NCBI GenBank assembly: GCA_028819435.1
Contig: JAPPLK010000106.1
Location: forward strand, 27,329-91,328
DNA length: 64,000 nucleotides
Direction: 5' to 3'
Source of the DNA: Nitrospira sp.
GTDB taxonomy: Bacteria; Nitrospirota; Nitrospiria; Nitrospirales; UBA8639
The number at the start of each line of letters is the position of its first letter. The first letter of the stretch is position 1. The notes under the pieces are model-generated. The model had not been told where the DNA came from. It did no database searches and saw only the letters and a program-made list of their open reading frames with translations. Positions 25,031-32,332 of the stretch are shown here, piece by piece. A program made the position numbers and the translations under genes.

Positions 25031-25036
25031 ATTATA
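25031..25036 (-). promoter_or_regulatory. Possible -10 box for the fmdB-type gene
   Basis: TATAAT on the minus strand, about 58 bases before the start codon. The -35 region is poor, so this is only a candidate. Confidence 0.35.
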
Positions 25037-25230
25037 CAGGATTGAAAATGTCCTTGACCATGACCCAATGAAATTATTCCGTTTCTCCCTTGAATTCCGA
25101 AAGAGGGCTTCTTTCAGCCTCACGACGAAGGCGGGATCAGGGAACCGCTCTTGACGCCCGAAGGTTTTCTTCTTTAAATTTGTATCGTTCCAATTGATTT
25201 TCTTCATTCTAACGGGTTGGAGGATGGCAG

Positions 25231-25410
25231 ATGTCTGTCTTGGTGAGAACGTATCGGTTGGCAAGTGGGTTGCAGCAGGTTGAACGGATTGATGACCCGG
25301 ATCGGATTGAACGGTATATGAAACTGTTTGATCGTGAAGACGTGAAGAAAATTCAGACCGGGGCAAAGGTCAAGATTGAAAAAGATGAATGGCAACTTGT
25401 TGAAGACTGA
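25231..25410 (+). CDS. Small hypothetical protein (59 aa)
   Basis: A short gene starting at ATG 25231 with GGAGG eight bases upstream, an excellent ribosome binding site, and ending at TGA 25408. The protein begins MSVLVRTYRLASGLQQVERI and is strongly charged (RIERYMKLFDRED, KVKIEKDEWQLVED). I recognise no family. It is followed 26 bases later by another small gene on the same strand. The clear ribosome binding site and sensible codon use support that it is real. Confidence 0.6.
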   Translation: MSVLVRTYRLASGLQQVERIDDPDRIERYMKLFDREDVKKIQTGAKVKIEKDEWQLVED

Positions 25411-25436
25411 AGCTGATCATTTCTGAGAGACACCCT

Positions 25437-25640
25437 ATGGCTCTCTGGGTCAATATTCGAAGATCCGTGGATGAGGCCGTCCTGCATAAGGAGCGGTGCA
25501 TCGAAGTTCCTTCCGTTCCTACACGGTCTGATTTTTGGGAAGGCGGATGGTTTGAATATCCCGACAAAGAGACGGCCCTGGATGCCCTGGAACAGTCGGG
25601 AGTGATGCGCCAGGTGAAGTGTCGTCTGTGTAAACCCTAA
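25437..25640 (+). CDS. Small hypothetical protein (67 aa)
   Basis: ATG 25437 to TAA 25640; starts MALWVNIRRSVDEAVLHKER and ends VMRQVKCRLCKP. The CxxC at the end and a single earlier Cys could form part of a metal site. The middle has DFWEGGWFEYPDKETALDALEQSG, suggesting a compact fold of about 60 residues. It is directly downstream of the 59-residue gene and upstream of a repeat-bounded spacer. Function unknown. Confidence 0.6.
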   Translation: MALWVNIRRSVDEAVLHKERCIEVPSVPTRSDFWEGGWFEYPDKETALDALEQSGVMRQVKCRLCKP

Positions 25641-25645
25641 GCGTT

Positions 25646-25817
25646 AGGAACCTCTGATTGACTGCACTATCGGGCGCAGGGTTGCGTTGTGTCCTCACTC
25701 AACCCTCACCTATCTCGTTTGATAAGCTTCGGGTTTCGCTGCGGGACGCCTTGCCCTGCATCCCGCTATCACAATAAACCTGTCCCCGACGTTCTTAATC
25801 GGGGATCAGAGGTTCCT
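25646..25817. repeat. 172-bp element bounded by inverted AGGAACCTCTGAT ends
   Basis: AGGAACCTCTGATT at 25646 and the inverse ATCAGAGGTTCCT ending at 25817 enclose a non-coding spacer. The spacer has a second inverted feature, CCCCGACGTTCTTAATCGGGG, next to the right end. The layout (short inverted ends, no gene inside) resembles a miniature element, but the sequence alone does not prove mobility. Confidence 0.5.
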
Positions 25818-25836
25818 TTATTGTTTTATCGGGCGT

Positions 25837-26313
25837 ATGGCGGAAAAATTCGGCGGATATCGATGGGTCAAGGAAGGCTATCTCGACAATCGCACGCCTG
25901 GCGTGGTGGTCGGGGCGATGACTTTTGCTTCCCTGGGGCCCGTTGAATTTTATTTGAACGGGGATTTCAAACCGGACATTGCCGGCCGTATTTTTTCCTT
26001 TAAGAACTCTCAATTCGTCGATGATCCCAGCGCCGCGTCTCGCCTGCTCGATTTGGCCAATCCTCAACTCGGCACCGTGAGTTCGATTTCCTTTGACCCG
26101 CACCCCCTGCTTGCTCCACATCCCTATATTGAGTGGTTTTCGCTGAACGGCGATCATTACCGGATTGAATTGCAGGAGGGTGACGCGTGGTTGCTCGATT
26201 CCGATGAAGCCGCATCCTATGAAGCGCAAAGTCAACAGATCAGGGAAGCCTATGCCGGTCAATCCGTCCAGCCCACGGAAGATGCTCCGTCTGCCGACCA
26301 GGAGTGGTTTTAG
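25837..26313 (+). CDS. Conserved hypothetical protein (158 aa)
   Basis: Starts MAEKFGGYRWVKEGYLDNRT. It contains TPGVVVGAMTFASLGPVEFYLNGDF and a beta-rich middle; the last 40 residues are acidic and glutamine-rich, ending DQEWF. There is no signal peptide and no membrane segment. No ribosome binding site is clear before ATG 25837. The hemE promoter starts just after its stop codon. I do not recognise a characterised family. Confidence 0.6.
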   Translation: MAEKFGGYRWVKEGYLDNRTPGVVVGAMTFASLGPVEFYLNGDFKPDIAGRIFSFKNSQFVDDPSAASRLLDLANPQLGTVSSISFDPHPLLAPHPYIEWFSLNGDHYRIELQEGDAWLLDSDEAASYEAQSQQIREAYAGQSVQPTEDAPSADQEWF

Positions 26314-26330
26314 GAACCTCTGGTTCATTG
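26312..26330 (+). repeat. AGGAACCTCTGATT repeat (family I), copy 4
   Basis: AGGAACCTCTGGTTCATTG; its last three bases are the start of the TTGACA -35 box of the hemE promoter. Confidence 0.6.
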
Positions 26331-26357
26331 ACAGTTTTTTCCTCTCATCCGTACAAT
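26328..26357 (+). promoter_or_regulatory. Promoter of hemE (TTGACA-N18-TACAAT)
   Basis: TTGACA at 26328-26333, 18 bases, TACAAT at 26352-26357. Transcription would start near 26364, only about four bases before ATG 26368. No Shine-Dalgarno fits in that space, so hemE may be translated from a nearly leaderless mRNA. Confidence 0.65.
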
Positions 26358-26367
26358 TTCATCCCCT

Positions 26368-27396
26368 ATGACCAATGATCGTTTTCTGAGAGCCTGCCGC
26401 CGGGAACCCGTGGACCGGACGCCGGTCTGGTTTATGCGACAAGCGGGTCGCTACATGGCGGAATATCAGCGAGTCCGGGCGAAACACAGTATTCTTGACG
26501 TCTGCAAGATTCCCGATTTGGCCGCGGAGGTGACGCTTCAACCCATCGAGCGTTTTGACTTGGACGCGGCCATCATTTTTGCGGATATCCTTTTACCCCT
26601 GGAGTCGATGGGGTTGCAGTTGGCCTTCAAGGAAGAACAGGGGCCGGTCATTTTCAATCCGGTCAGACGTGAAGATGACGTGACGCGGCTACGTCATGTA
26701 GAGCCGGACGCCTTTCGTTTTTCCTTCGATGCGATCAGTATGACGAAGAAGGCGTTGGACGGACGCGTGCCCCTCATCGGGTTTGCCGGAGCCCCGTTCA
26801 CCCTGGCGAGTTACGCGATCGAGGGCGGCAGCTCACGAAACTATCTCAATACCAAACAGATGATGTTCGGCCGGACTGATCAGTGGCACGCGTTACTTCG
26901 CAAACTTTCGGACGTGGTCGTCACGTATTTGGACAACCAGGTTCGGGCGGGTGTCGACGTCGTGCAACTGTTCGACAGTTGGGTGGGATGCTTGTCCCCG
27001 GCCGACTATGGCGAATACGTGTTGCCGCACGTAAAATCGGTTATCGATCGGTTGAAACCTCAAGGGATTCCGATCATCTATTTCGGAACGGGAACGTCGA
27101 CGCTCCTGCCGCTCATGCGTAGCGCCGGCAGCGACGTCCTGGGGTTCGATTGGCACGTTGAACTCGATGAAGCGTGGGCGCGTGTCGGGTTCGACGTTGC
27201 CGTACAAGGCAATCTTGATCCCGTGGTCCTGTTTGCGCCCCTTCCGGAGATCGAGCGCCGCGTCAAGGACGTTCTCGACAGGGCAGGGAACAGGGCCGGG
27301 CACGTCTTCAATCTTGGTCATGGCATTCTTCCCAAAACGCCCGTTGAGCACGTCGAGTCCGCCATTGAGTTCGTGCATCGATACGGGACTCGTTGA
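26368..27396 (+). CDS. hemE: Uroporphyrinogen decarboxylase
   Basis: Decarboxylates the four acetate side chains of uroporphyrinogen III to give coproporphyrinogen III. The 342-residue length is normal. Signatures: RTPVWFMRQAGRYMAEY near residue 11, FADILLPLESMG, FAGAPFTLASYAIEGG, LFDSWVGCLSP and FNLGHGILPKTPVEHV. It is followed 46 bases later by the protoporphyrinogen oxidase gene, making a small haem-synthesis operon. No ribosome binding site is visible, which fits the very short leader predicted from the promoter. Confidence 0.95.
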   Translation: MTNDRFLRACRREPVDRTPVWFMRQAGRYMAEYQRVRAKHSILDVCKIPDLAAEVTLQPIERFDLDAAIIFADILLPLESMGLQLAFKEEQGPVIFNPVRREDDVTRLRHVEPDAFRFSFDAISMTKKALDGRVPLIGFAGAPFTLASYAIEGGSSRNYLNTKQMMFGRTDQWHALLRKLSDVVVTYLDNQVRAGVDVVQLFDSWVGCLSPADYGEYVLPHVKSVIDRLKPQGIPIIYFGTGTSTLLPLMRSAGSDVLGFDWHVELDEAWARVGFDVAVQGNLDPVVLFAPLPEIERRVKDVLDRAGNRAGHVFNLGHGILPKTPVEHVESAIEFVHRYGTR

Positions 27397-27442
27397 ACGT
27401 GATCCGGCCTCCTCAATGGCCCTCCTTTGCAGCACGTGATTC

Positions 27443-28897
27443 ATGATGGCGATTCCCAAACGAGTGGTGATTGTCGGCGGAGGGATTTCGGGGCTTTCTG
27501 CTGCATTTGCCCTGTTGGAACGTGCAAGCGGCAGGAATGCGCCGTTTCGCTGTACGGTCGTGGAAGGACAGGATTATCTTGGCGGGAAAATTCTCACGAA
27601 TCGTCGGGACGGCGTGATCACGGAAGGAGCCCCCGACTCGTTTCTGACGACGAAACCGGAGGCCCTGGCCCTCTGTGAAAAACTGGGGCTGTCTTCGCAA
27701 TTGATTGACACCAATCAGGAAAACGCGCAAACGTTTATTTATTCGAAAGGCCGCTTGCGTCAATTCCCGCAGGGTCTGATCTCAATGGTCCCGACGAAGA
27801 TCGGTCCCTTGTTTCATAGCGGGGTTTTGTCCTGGGCCGGTATCGTGCGCATGGGGGCCGATTGGGTAATCCCTTGCCGGGCTCGCGCGAAGGATGAGGA
27901 AACCTTGGCGGAGTTTTTCAGCCGGCGTCTGGGGGGCGAGGCCTTTGATCGCCTGATAGAACCGTTGGTTGCGGGAATTTACGCCGGTGACGCGAATGAG
28001 TTGAGCGCAGACGCGACCTTTCCCCACCTCGTTGAATTGGAGCGCAAGTACGGCAGTCTGATCAAAGGCGCGTTGGCTACGCAGCAGTCCCGGTCTTCGC
28101 ACCAGCCTGGCGCGAAACCCCGTACCCTGTTCACGACCTTACGGGGCGGGCTGGGTGATTTGATAACGAGCCTGACGGAGAGATTGTCCGGGGCTGGAGT
28201 GTCCCTTCGTCGAGGGACGAGCGTGCGGGCTGTGCATATACCAGGTTCGCAGACGGAGCCACCGTATCGACTGGAGTTGGAAGGAGGGGGCGTCCTGGAT
28301 GCAGAAGCCGTGATCCTTGCCACGCCGGCATATGTGTCCGCGAACCTCCTCCGCCCTTTCGACGATGAGGCCTCGACGTTGTTGGATCAAATTCCCTATG
28401 CCTCGACAATGACGATCTCAATGGTCTTTCCCGAGCCGGAGGTCAAAGGTTTGATTCGAGGGTACGGGTTTGTGGTCCCGCGCGTTGAGAATCGGTCGTT
28501 GATTGCGGCGACGTGGTCGTCGATGAAGTGGGCGGAACGCGCGCCTGCGGGTCAATGTCTGGTCCGGTGTTATTTAGGCAGGCGAGGACGGGAGGATTTG
28601 CTGGATTCGAATGATTCGGAATTGACGGAACGAGCCTGCCGTGAGCTGGAAGCCATAGTTGGCATTCAAAGCCGGCCTCTCCACGTGGAAGCGTATCGTT
28701 GGCCTCGATCCATGCCTCAATATATCCGCGGGCATTGTGAGCGTGTGCGGCACATTCGTGAACGTGTTGCACGGCGGCCCGGCTTGTACGTGACGGGGGC
28801 GGCCTATGACGGTATAGGGATTCCGGATTGTATCCGCGACGCGGAACAGACGTCTGCAAAGTTGAGCGCGTACCTGTGGGATCGCGCGTCGGTGTAA
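27443..28897 (+). CDS. hemY: Oxygen-dependent (copro)protoporphyrinogen oxidase
   Basis: FAD flavoprotein of 484 residues that aromatises protoporphyrinogen IX (HemY) or coproporphyrinogen III (CgoX). The FAD motif VVIVGGGISGLSAAFALLE opens the protein; EGQDYLGGKILTN, TEGAPDSFLTTKPEALALC, RFPQ-like RQFPQGLISMVP and the C-terminal GLYVTGAAYDGIGIPDCIRD are family features. It starts at ATG 27443 (or ATG 27446). It follows hemE. No ferrochelatase gene is nearby, so which of the two substrates it uses is not decided by context. Confidence 0.92.
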   Translation: MMAIPKRVVIVGGGISGLSAAFALLERASGRNAPFRCTVVEGQDYLGGKILTNRRDGVITEGAPDSFLTTKPEALALCEKLGLSSQLIDTNQENAQTFIYSKGRLRQFPQGLISMVPTKIGPLFHSGVLSWAGIVRMGADWVIPCRARAKDEETLAEFFSRRLGGEAFDRLIEPLVAGIYAGDANELSADATFPHLVELERKYGSLIKGALATQQSRSSHQPGAKPRTLFTTLRGGLGDLITSLTERLSGAGVSLRRGTSVRAVHIPGSQTEPPYRLELEGGGVLDAEAVILATPAYVSANLLRPFDDEASTLLDQIPYASTMTISMVFPEPEVKGLIRGYGFVVPRVENRSLIAATWSSMKWAERAPAGQCLVRCYLGRRGREDLLDSNDSELTERACRELEAIVGIQSRPLHVEAYRWPRSMPQYIRGHCERVRHIRERVARRPGLYVTGAAYDGIGIPDCIRDAEQTSAKLSAYLWDRASV

Positions 28898-28922
28898 ATG
28901 TTCACTAATTTGTTGACAATTT

Positions 28923-29102
28923 CCCCTCACCCCAGCCCTCTCCCGCAAGGGGCGAGGGGGTCTCTTTCATGCTCTTTCATGCCCTTTCTTTGCCTGTCCT
29001 GAGCAAAGCCGAAGGAAGCGAAGTCGAAGGGTAAGGAGGAGTGCAAGGGAGGTGGAGACCTTAACTCCCTCTCCCCTTGTGGGAGAGGGCTGGGGTGAGG
29101 GG
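28923..29102. repeat. Inverted pair of family E repeats (CCCTCACCCCAGCCCTCTCCC)
   Basis: Left copy CCCCTCACCCCAGCCCTCTC at 28923; right copy GGGAGAGGGCTGGGGTGAGG ending at 29102. Each copy is itself an imperfect hairpin. Similar single copies lie at 51177-51216 and 63894-63931. Confidence 0.8.
28992..29031. repeat. Short repeat, family D, copy 2
   Basis: CCTGTCCTGAGCAAAGCCGA then AGGAAGCGAAGTCGAAGGG. The same core, CCTGAGC...GAAGTCGAAGG, as the copies at 6824, 47547, 60590 and 61784. Confidence 0.7.
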
Positions 29103-29134
29103 CTGTCGGATGACGCTTCGCTAATCCGACCTGC
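29103..29134. repeat. Short palindrome, family C, copy 3
   Basis: TGTCGGATGACGCTTCGCTA followed by ATCCGACCTGCA: stem TCGGAT/ATCCGA with GC-TTC-GC at the tip. Confidence 0.7.
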
Positions 29135-29272
29135 AACTCTTTACCTGTAAGCACACGCGTCAGTTGTCATCCTGAGCGTAACGGAGTGAGGTCGATGGGA
29201 ATTGCTGAACACATACAATGGGGTGCTGTTGAACGGTTGTGGTAAGAAACCTTTGATTTATTGTGTAAGATC

Positions 29273-29581
29273 ATGGATCGAGAAGTCGAGGAAAACCCCG
29301 TTCGCGCTCACGTCGTGGCCCGAGGTCGCGTGCAGGGCGTTGGGTTTCGGGTGTTTCTCCAGTCTCAGGCGATCGGGCGTGGGCTGAGCGGGTGGGTCAG
29401 GAATTTGCCGGATGGTCGAATAGAAACGGAAGTTGAAGGCCCCGCCGTTCTCGTCGATGAATTTATTCAGGCCGTGAAACGCGGCCCGTCTTCAGCGCGC
29501 GTTCAGGATGTTGAAGTGGAATGGATCGACCCGGGCAGCCAGGGTTCATCCGATTTTATTATTGTTACCGGCAGTGGCTGA
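29273..29581 (+). CDS. acyP: Acylphosphatase
   Basis: Small enzyme (102 residues) that hydrolyses acyl-phosphate bonds. The signature GRVQGVGFRVFLQSQA carries the phosphate-binding arginine, and GWVRNLPDGRIETEVEG carries the catalytic asparagine. ATG 29273 gives MDREVEENPVRAHVVARG; a short frame extension to TTG 29261 falls in repeat sequence and is unlikely. A family I repeat lies 28 bases upstream. apt follows 42 bases later on the same strand. Confidence 0.92.
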   Translation: MDREVEENPVRAHVVARGRVQGVGFRVFLQSQAIGRGLSGWVRNLPDGRIETEVEGPAVLVDEFIQAVKRGPSSARVQDVEVEWIDPGSQGSSDFIIVTGSG

Positions 29582-29623
29582 AACGATTTCTTTTGGGAGC
29601 CTGGCCGGAAAGGATTGACCGAT

Positions 29624-30139
29624 ATGGATTACAAATCATTGATTCGTGAGATCCCGGATTTTCCCAAACCCGGCATTTTGTTTTACGACATCACGACGTT
29701 GTTGAAGGACCCTCAAGGATATCGAGCGGTCATTGAGGACTTCACGGCTCACTACCGGGATGCCAGGATCAGCAAAGTCGTTGGCATTGAGTCTCGCGGC
29801 TTTATCCTGGGAGCGCCGTTGGCGTACAACCTGGGTGCGGGATTTGTGCCGGTCCGCAAAGCCGGCAAGCTTCCTGCTGACGTGTTTGAGGTGAAGTACA
29901 ATCTGGAATACGGGGCAAGTTCGTTGGCGATTCATCGCGACGCCGTGGCGATGGAAGAACGAGTGCTGGTGGTTGATGATCTTCTGGCCACTGGCGGAAC
30001 TGCGGCGGCAACGGTGGATTTATTGCGGAAATTAGGCGCGGAAATTGTCGGATGCGCGTTTATGATTGAATTGGGGTTTTTGCAGGGGCGTCAAAAAATT
30101 GAGGATTGCGCGATTCATTCCTTGATGACTTATGACTGA
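29624..30139 (+). CDS. apt: Adenine phosphoribosyltransferase
   Basis: Purine salvage: adenine + PRPP to AMP. 171 residues, normal length. [20 protein letters not shown] is the N-terminal signature; [15 protein letters not shown] contributes to PRPP binding; [20 protein letters not shown] is the PRPP loop. AAAGGA ends nine bases before ATG 29624; TTG 29615 in the same frame is too close to that site. It lies between acylphosphatase and the DksA-like gene. Confidence 0.95.
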   Translation: MDYKSLIREIPDFPKPGILFYDITTLLKDPQGYRAVIEDFTAHYRDARISKVVGIESRGFILGAPLAYNLGAGFVPVRKAGKLPADVFEVKYNLEYGASSLAIHRDAVAMEERVLVVDDLLATGGTAAATVDLLRKLGAEIVGCAFMIELGFLQGRQKIEDCAIHSLMTYD

Positions 30140-30247
30140 ACTGCTACCTTTTACCATTTCGGCGTCGTGAACCGATGCGAATCGTTGTTTGCGTTGGCCG
30201 GAGCAAGAAGTCACGTATTGTGGTTGCGCGAGAAAAGGAGACCGGAT

Positions 30248-30868
30248 ATGGCAGGGAAATCGGCGAAGAAAACTCCAACTGCAGTCGCCAAGCCTTCGTC
30301 CAAAACGTCCAAGACGAAATCTGTGTCCTCTTCCAAGGGCAAAACGATGAAAGTGGTCGCCAAAGCTGCGTCTTCTTCGGTCAAACGCAAAGTTACGGCC
30401 TCTTCGGTCAAGAGTAAGGCCAGTGAACGGAAAACCGTGAAAAAAAGAACTGCGGCGACCGCGAAAACTCCCAAACGAATGCCTTCTTCACGATCGGCGA
30501 CGTTACGGAAAATTATGCTGGACAAGCGATTCCAGCTCATGAAGGAAATTCAAAGCCAGTTGGGGCAATCATTGACGGAAGAACAGCAACGGCGGTTTGA
30601 GTCGGCCATGGACAGCGGTGATCAGGCCTTGCTGGACCTGGAGCGTGAAATGGGTATTTCCCTTCAGGAAAAACGCAACCGCGAACGGCAAATGATCGAT
30701 GAAGCGTTGGTGAGCCTGGAAGAAGGAACCTATGGTATTTGCGTCGAGTGCGGCAAGGAAATCAGTGAAAAACGGTTGGCGGTCATGCCCTTCGCCAGGC
30801 TCTGCGTTGAATGCCAGGAACAACTCGAGCTGCTTGAAAAAATTGAACGCGGAGAGCAACGGATCTGA
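30248..30868 (+). CDS. DksA/TraR-family protein with histone-H1-like N-terminal tail
   Basis: A 206-residue protein in two parts. Residues 1 to about 85 are almost only Lys, Ser, Ala, Thr and Val (for example KTSKTKSVSSSKGKTMK), like bacterial histone-H1-type tails. Residues 90-206 are a DksA/TraR domain: a coiled-coil (LMKEIQSQLG to RERQMIDEAL), YGICVECGKEISEKRL and LCVECQEQ, with four Cys for zinc. DksA proteins bind RNA polymerase and mediate the ppGpp response. The basic tail suggests additional nucleic-acid binding; that is inference. Start ATG 30248 has GGAG upstream. Confidence 0.85.
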   Translation: MAGKSAKKTPTAVAKPSSKTSKTKSVSSSKGKTMKVVAKAASSSVKRKVTASSVKSKASERKTVKKRTAATAKTPKRMPSSRSATLRKIMLDKRFQLMKEIQSQLGQSLTEEQQRRFESAMDSGDQALLDLEREMGISLQEKRNRERQMIDEALVSLEEGTYGICVECGKEISEKRLAVMPFARLCVECQEQLELLEKIERGEQRI

Positions 30869-30950
30869 CTTGACCGGCGACTTGCCTCTGAACCCCGCCT
30901 TTCTTCTGCGTTTTTCTTATTGCTCGCTGGAATCGATCTTTAGCCTGTCT

Positions 30951-31045
30951 CTCTACCTCCCCTTACCCCTCCTTACAAAGGAGGGGTAAAGAACGGCATG
31001 CCCACCTAGCCTCCCCTTTGTAAGGGGAGGCTAGGTGGGGTAGAG
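30951..31045. repeat. Palindromic intergenic repeat, family A, copy 5
   Basis: CTCTACCTCCCCTTACCCC, CTCCTTACAAAGGAGG, spacer, then CTCCCCTTTGTAAGGGGAG and GCTAGGTGGGGTAGAG. It lies between the dksA-like gene and queC. An extra AAAGGAGGGGAATG follows the right end. Confidence 0.9.
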
Positions 31046-31102
31046 TCAAAGGAGGGGAATGATTACAGAATTCATGAATGTGTAGGATCTTCCCGGGTGC
31101 CG

Positions 31103-31810
31103 ATGAAAGCCGTCGTACTTGCCAGCGGAGGGCTTGACTCAACCGTGGCCGCTGCCATGGCTCGTCGTGATGGGTACGCCCTGTATTTGCTCACCATCGA
31201 ATACGGCCAGCGTCATCACGTTGAAATTCAAAAGGCACGAGAAATTGCCGCGTGGCTCGAGGCTGGGGAACATAAAATTCTTCGTTTCGACTTGCACGCA
31301 TTCGGCGGTTCGGCTTTGGTCGGCTCCGGGGACGTCCCGAAAAACCGGTCGGAGCATGAACGAGAGACGGGCATTCCATCCACGTATGTTCCGGCGCGCA
31401 ATACGGTATTTTTGTCGTTGGCATTAGCATACGCGGAGGTCGTCGATGCTTCTTGCATTTTCATCGGAGCGAACGTGTTGGATTATTCCGGATATCCGGA
31501 TTGTCGCCCCGAGTTTTTGCGCGCATTTGAACGGGTTGCCCGGCTTGGTACGAAAAAAGGCACTCATGGCAACACGGTCCGGATAAAAGCCCCGCTCTTG
31601 CTTTTGAGTAAAACCCAGATCATTCAACAAGGCTTGGCTTTGGGCGTGCCCTTTGAGTTGACGCACAGTTGTTATGATCCTCGTGGGGATGGTTCGGCCT
31701 GTGGGCAATGTGACAGTTGCCTGATCCGATTGAAGGGGTTTGAGGATGCCGGTCTTCGAGATCCCGTTCCCTATGCGGCAAGGGCTTCCGATGCATCATC
31801 GGCCCCCTAA
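31103..31810 (+). CDS. queC: 7-cyano-7-deazaguanine synthase
   Basis: Converts 7-carboxy-7-deazaguanine to preQ0, the precursor of queuosine in tRNA. 235 residues. The PP-loop ATP motif VLASGGLDSTVAAAMA starts the protein, and the zinc site is at the end (CYDPRGDGSACGQCDSC). YVPARNTVFLSLALAYAE and GANVLDYSGYPDCRPEF are family blocks. ATG 31103 is preferred over GTG 31097. No queD, queE or queF is adjacent. Confidence 0.95.
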   Translation: MKAVVLASGGLDSTVAAAMARRDGYALYLLTIEYGQRHHVEIQKAREIAAWLEAGEHKILRFDLHAFGGSALVGSGDVPKNRSEHERETGIPSTYVPARNTVFLSLALAYAEVVDASCIFIGANVLDYSGYPDCRPEFLRAFERVARLGTKKGTHGNTVRIKAPLLLLSKTQIIQQGLALGVPFELTHSCYDPRGDGSACGQCDSCLIRLKGFEDAGLRDPVPYAARASDASSAP

Positions 31811-31868
31811 AAGATCATCCCTTGCGTCCGGTGGTTGCAACGCCAAATTGAAGACCGTTGAAAACTGA

Positions 31869-32111
31869 TTATTCGTGGAGCGTGTAGACCAGGTGGGTGT
31901 CGGTTTGAGCGACTCCTTCGATGGCATGGATTTTGGTGAGGACCAATTGGGTTAAGGCTTCCTGGCTTGCCACTTCGACTTTGACGAAAATATCCGGCTT
32001 TCCCCAACAGGCGTCAATCGTTTTGATTTCCTCGATTTGCGCCAATAAATTCTTCACGTTTGCCGTTTGTCCAGGTAGCACGTTGATGAGAACGTAAGCG
32101 CTTTCCGGCAT
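31869..32111 (-). CDS. Stand-alone Lrp/AsnC ligand-binding (RAM) domain protein
   Basis: An 80-residue protein corresponding only to the C-terminal effector-binding domain of Lrp/AsnC regulators: AYVLINVLPGQTANVKNLL, WGKPDIFVKVEVAS and the ending GVAQTDTHLVYTL. It has no helix-turn-helix. Such single-domain proteins form ring-shaped oligomers and bind amino acids; in this phylum their partner is unknown. AAGGGAG lies before ATG 32111. It converges with queC and is divergent from the regulator gene. Confidence 0.85.
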   Translation of the reverse strand: MPESAYVLINVLPGQTANVKNLLAQIEEIKTIDACWGKPDIFVKVEVASQEALTQLVLTKIHAIEGVAQTDTHLVYTLHE

Positions 32112-32289
32112 TCGTTAAACTCCCTTTCTCAAAATCTTACCCTTCAAGGGTATCCGGCAACGATCAGAAAAACAGGCTAGCGCAATAAATATCTTTAAAT
32201 CAAGGAAAGATGTCTGGCACCGCCATGGCGGCCACGTCGTGTTTTCTGAACAGCTATTGCCATGAAATCTAAAATATACTATTATGCAC

Positions 32290-32308
32290 TACATATGTCA
32301 TGTATAAT
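32290..32308 (+). promoter_or_regulatory. Possible operator and -10 box before the mod regulator
   Basis: An inverted repeat TACAT-N5-ATGTA (32290-32304) overlaps a TATAAT box (32303-32308). No good -35 is present, which fits an activated or repressed promoter. Transcription would start near 32315, leaving an 18-base leader without a ribosome binding site. Confidence 0.4.
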
Positions 32309-32332
32309 TTATTCAAGCCTTATGTGTTGTTT

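Larger units (their letters stand above)
28898..29272. other. Gene-free repeat-rich interval before the acylphosphatase gene
   Basis: Holds two inverted copies of the family E repeat (28923-28960 and 29065-29102), which could pair into a large hairpin, with a family D repeat (28992-29031) between them. A family C palindrome (29103-29134) and a family I repeat (29245-29263) follow. No convincing gene. Confidence 0.7.

Noticed and set aside
24992-25366. Minus-strand frame upstream of fmdB, including a 71-residue part starting MKKINWNDTN
   Set aside because: No ribosome binding site; it would run over the likely fmdB promoter and end inside a repeat (VQEPLI). It remains a remote possibility only.
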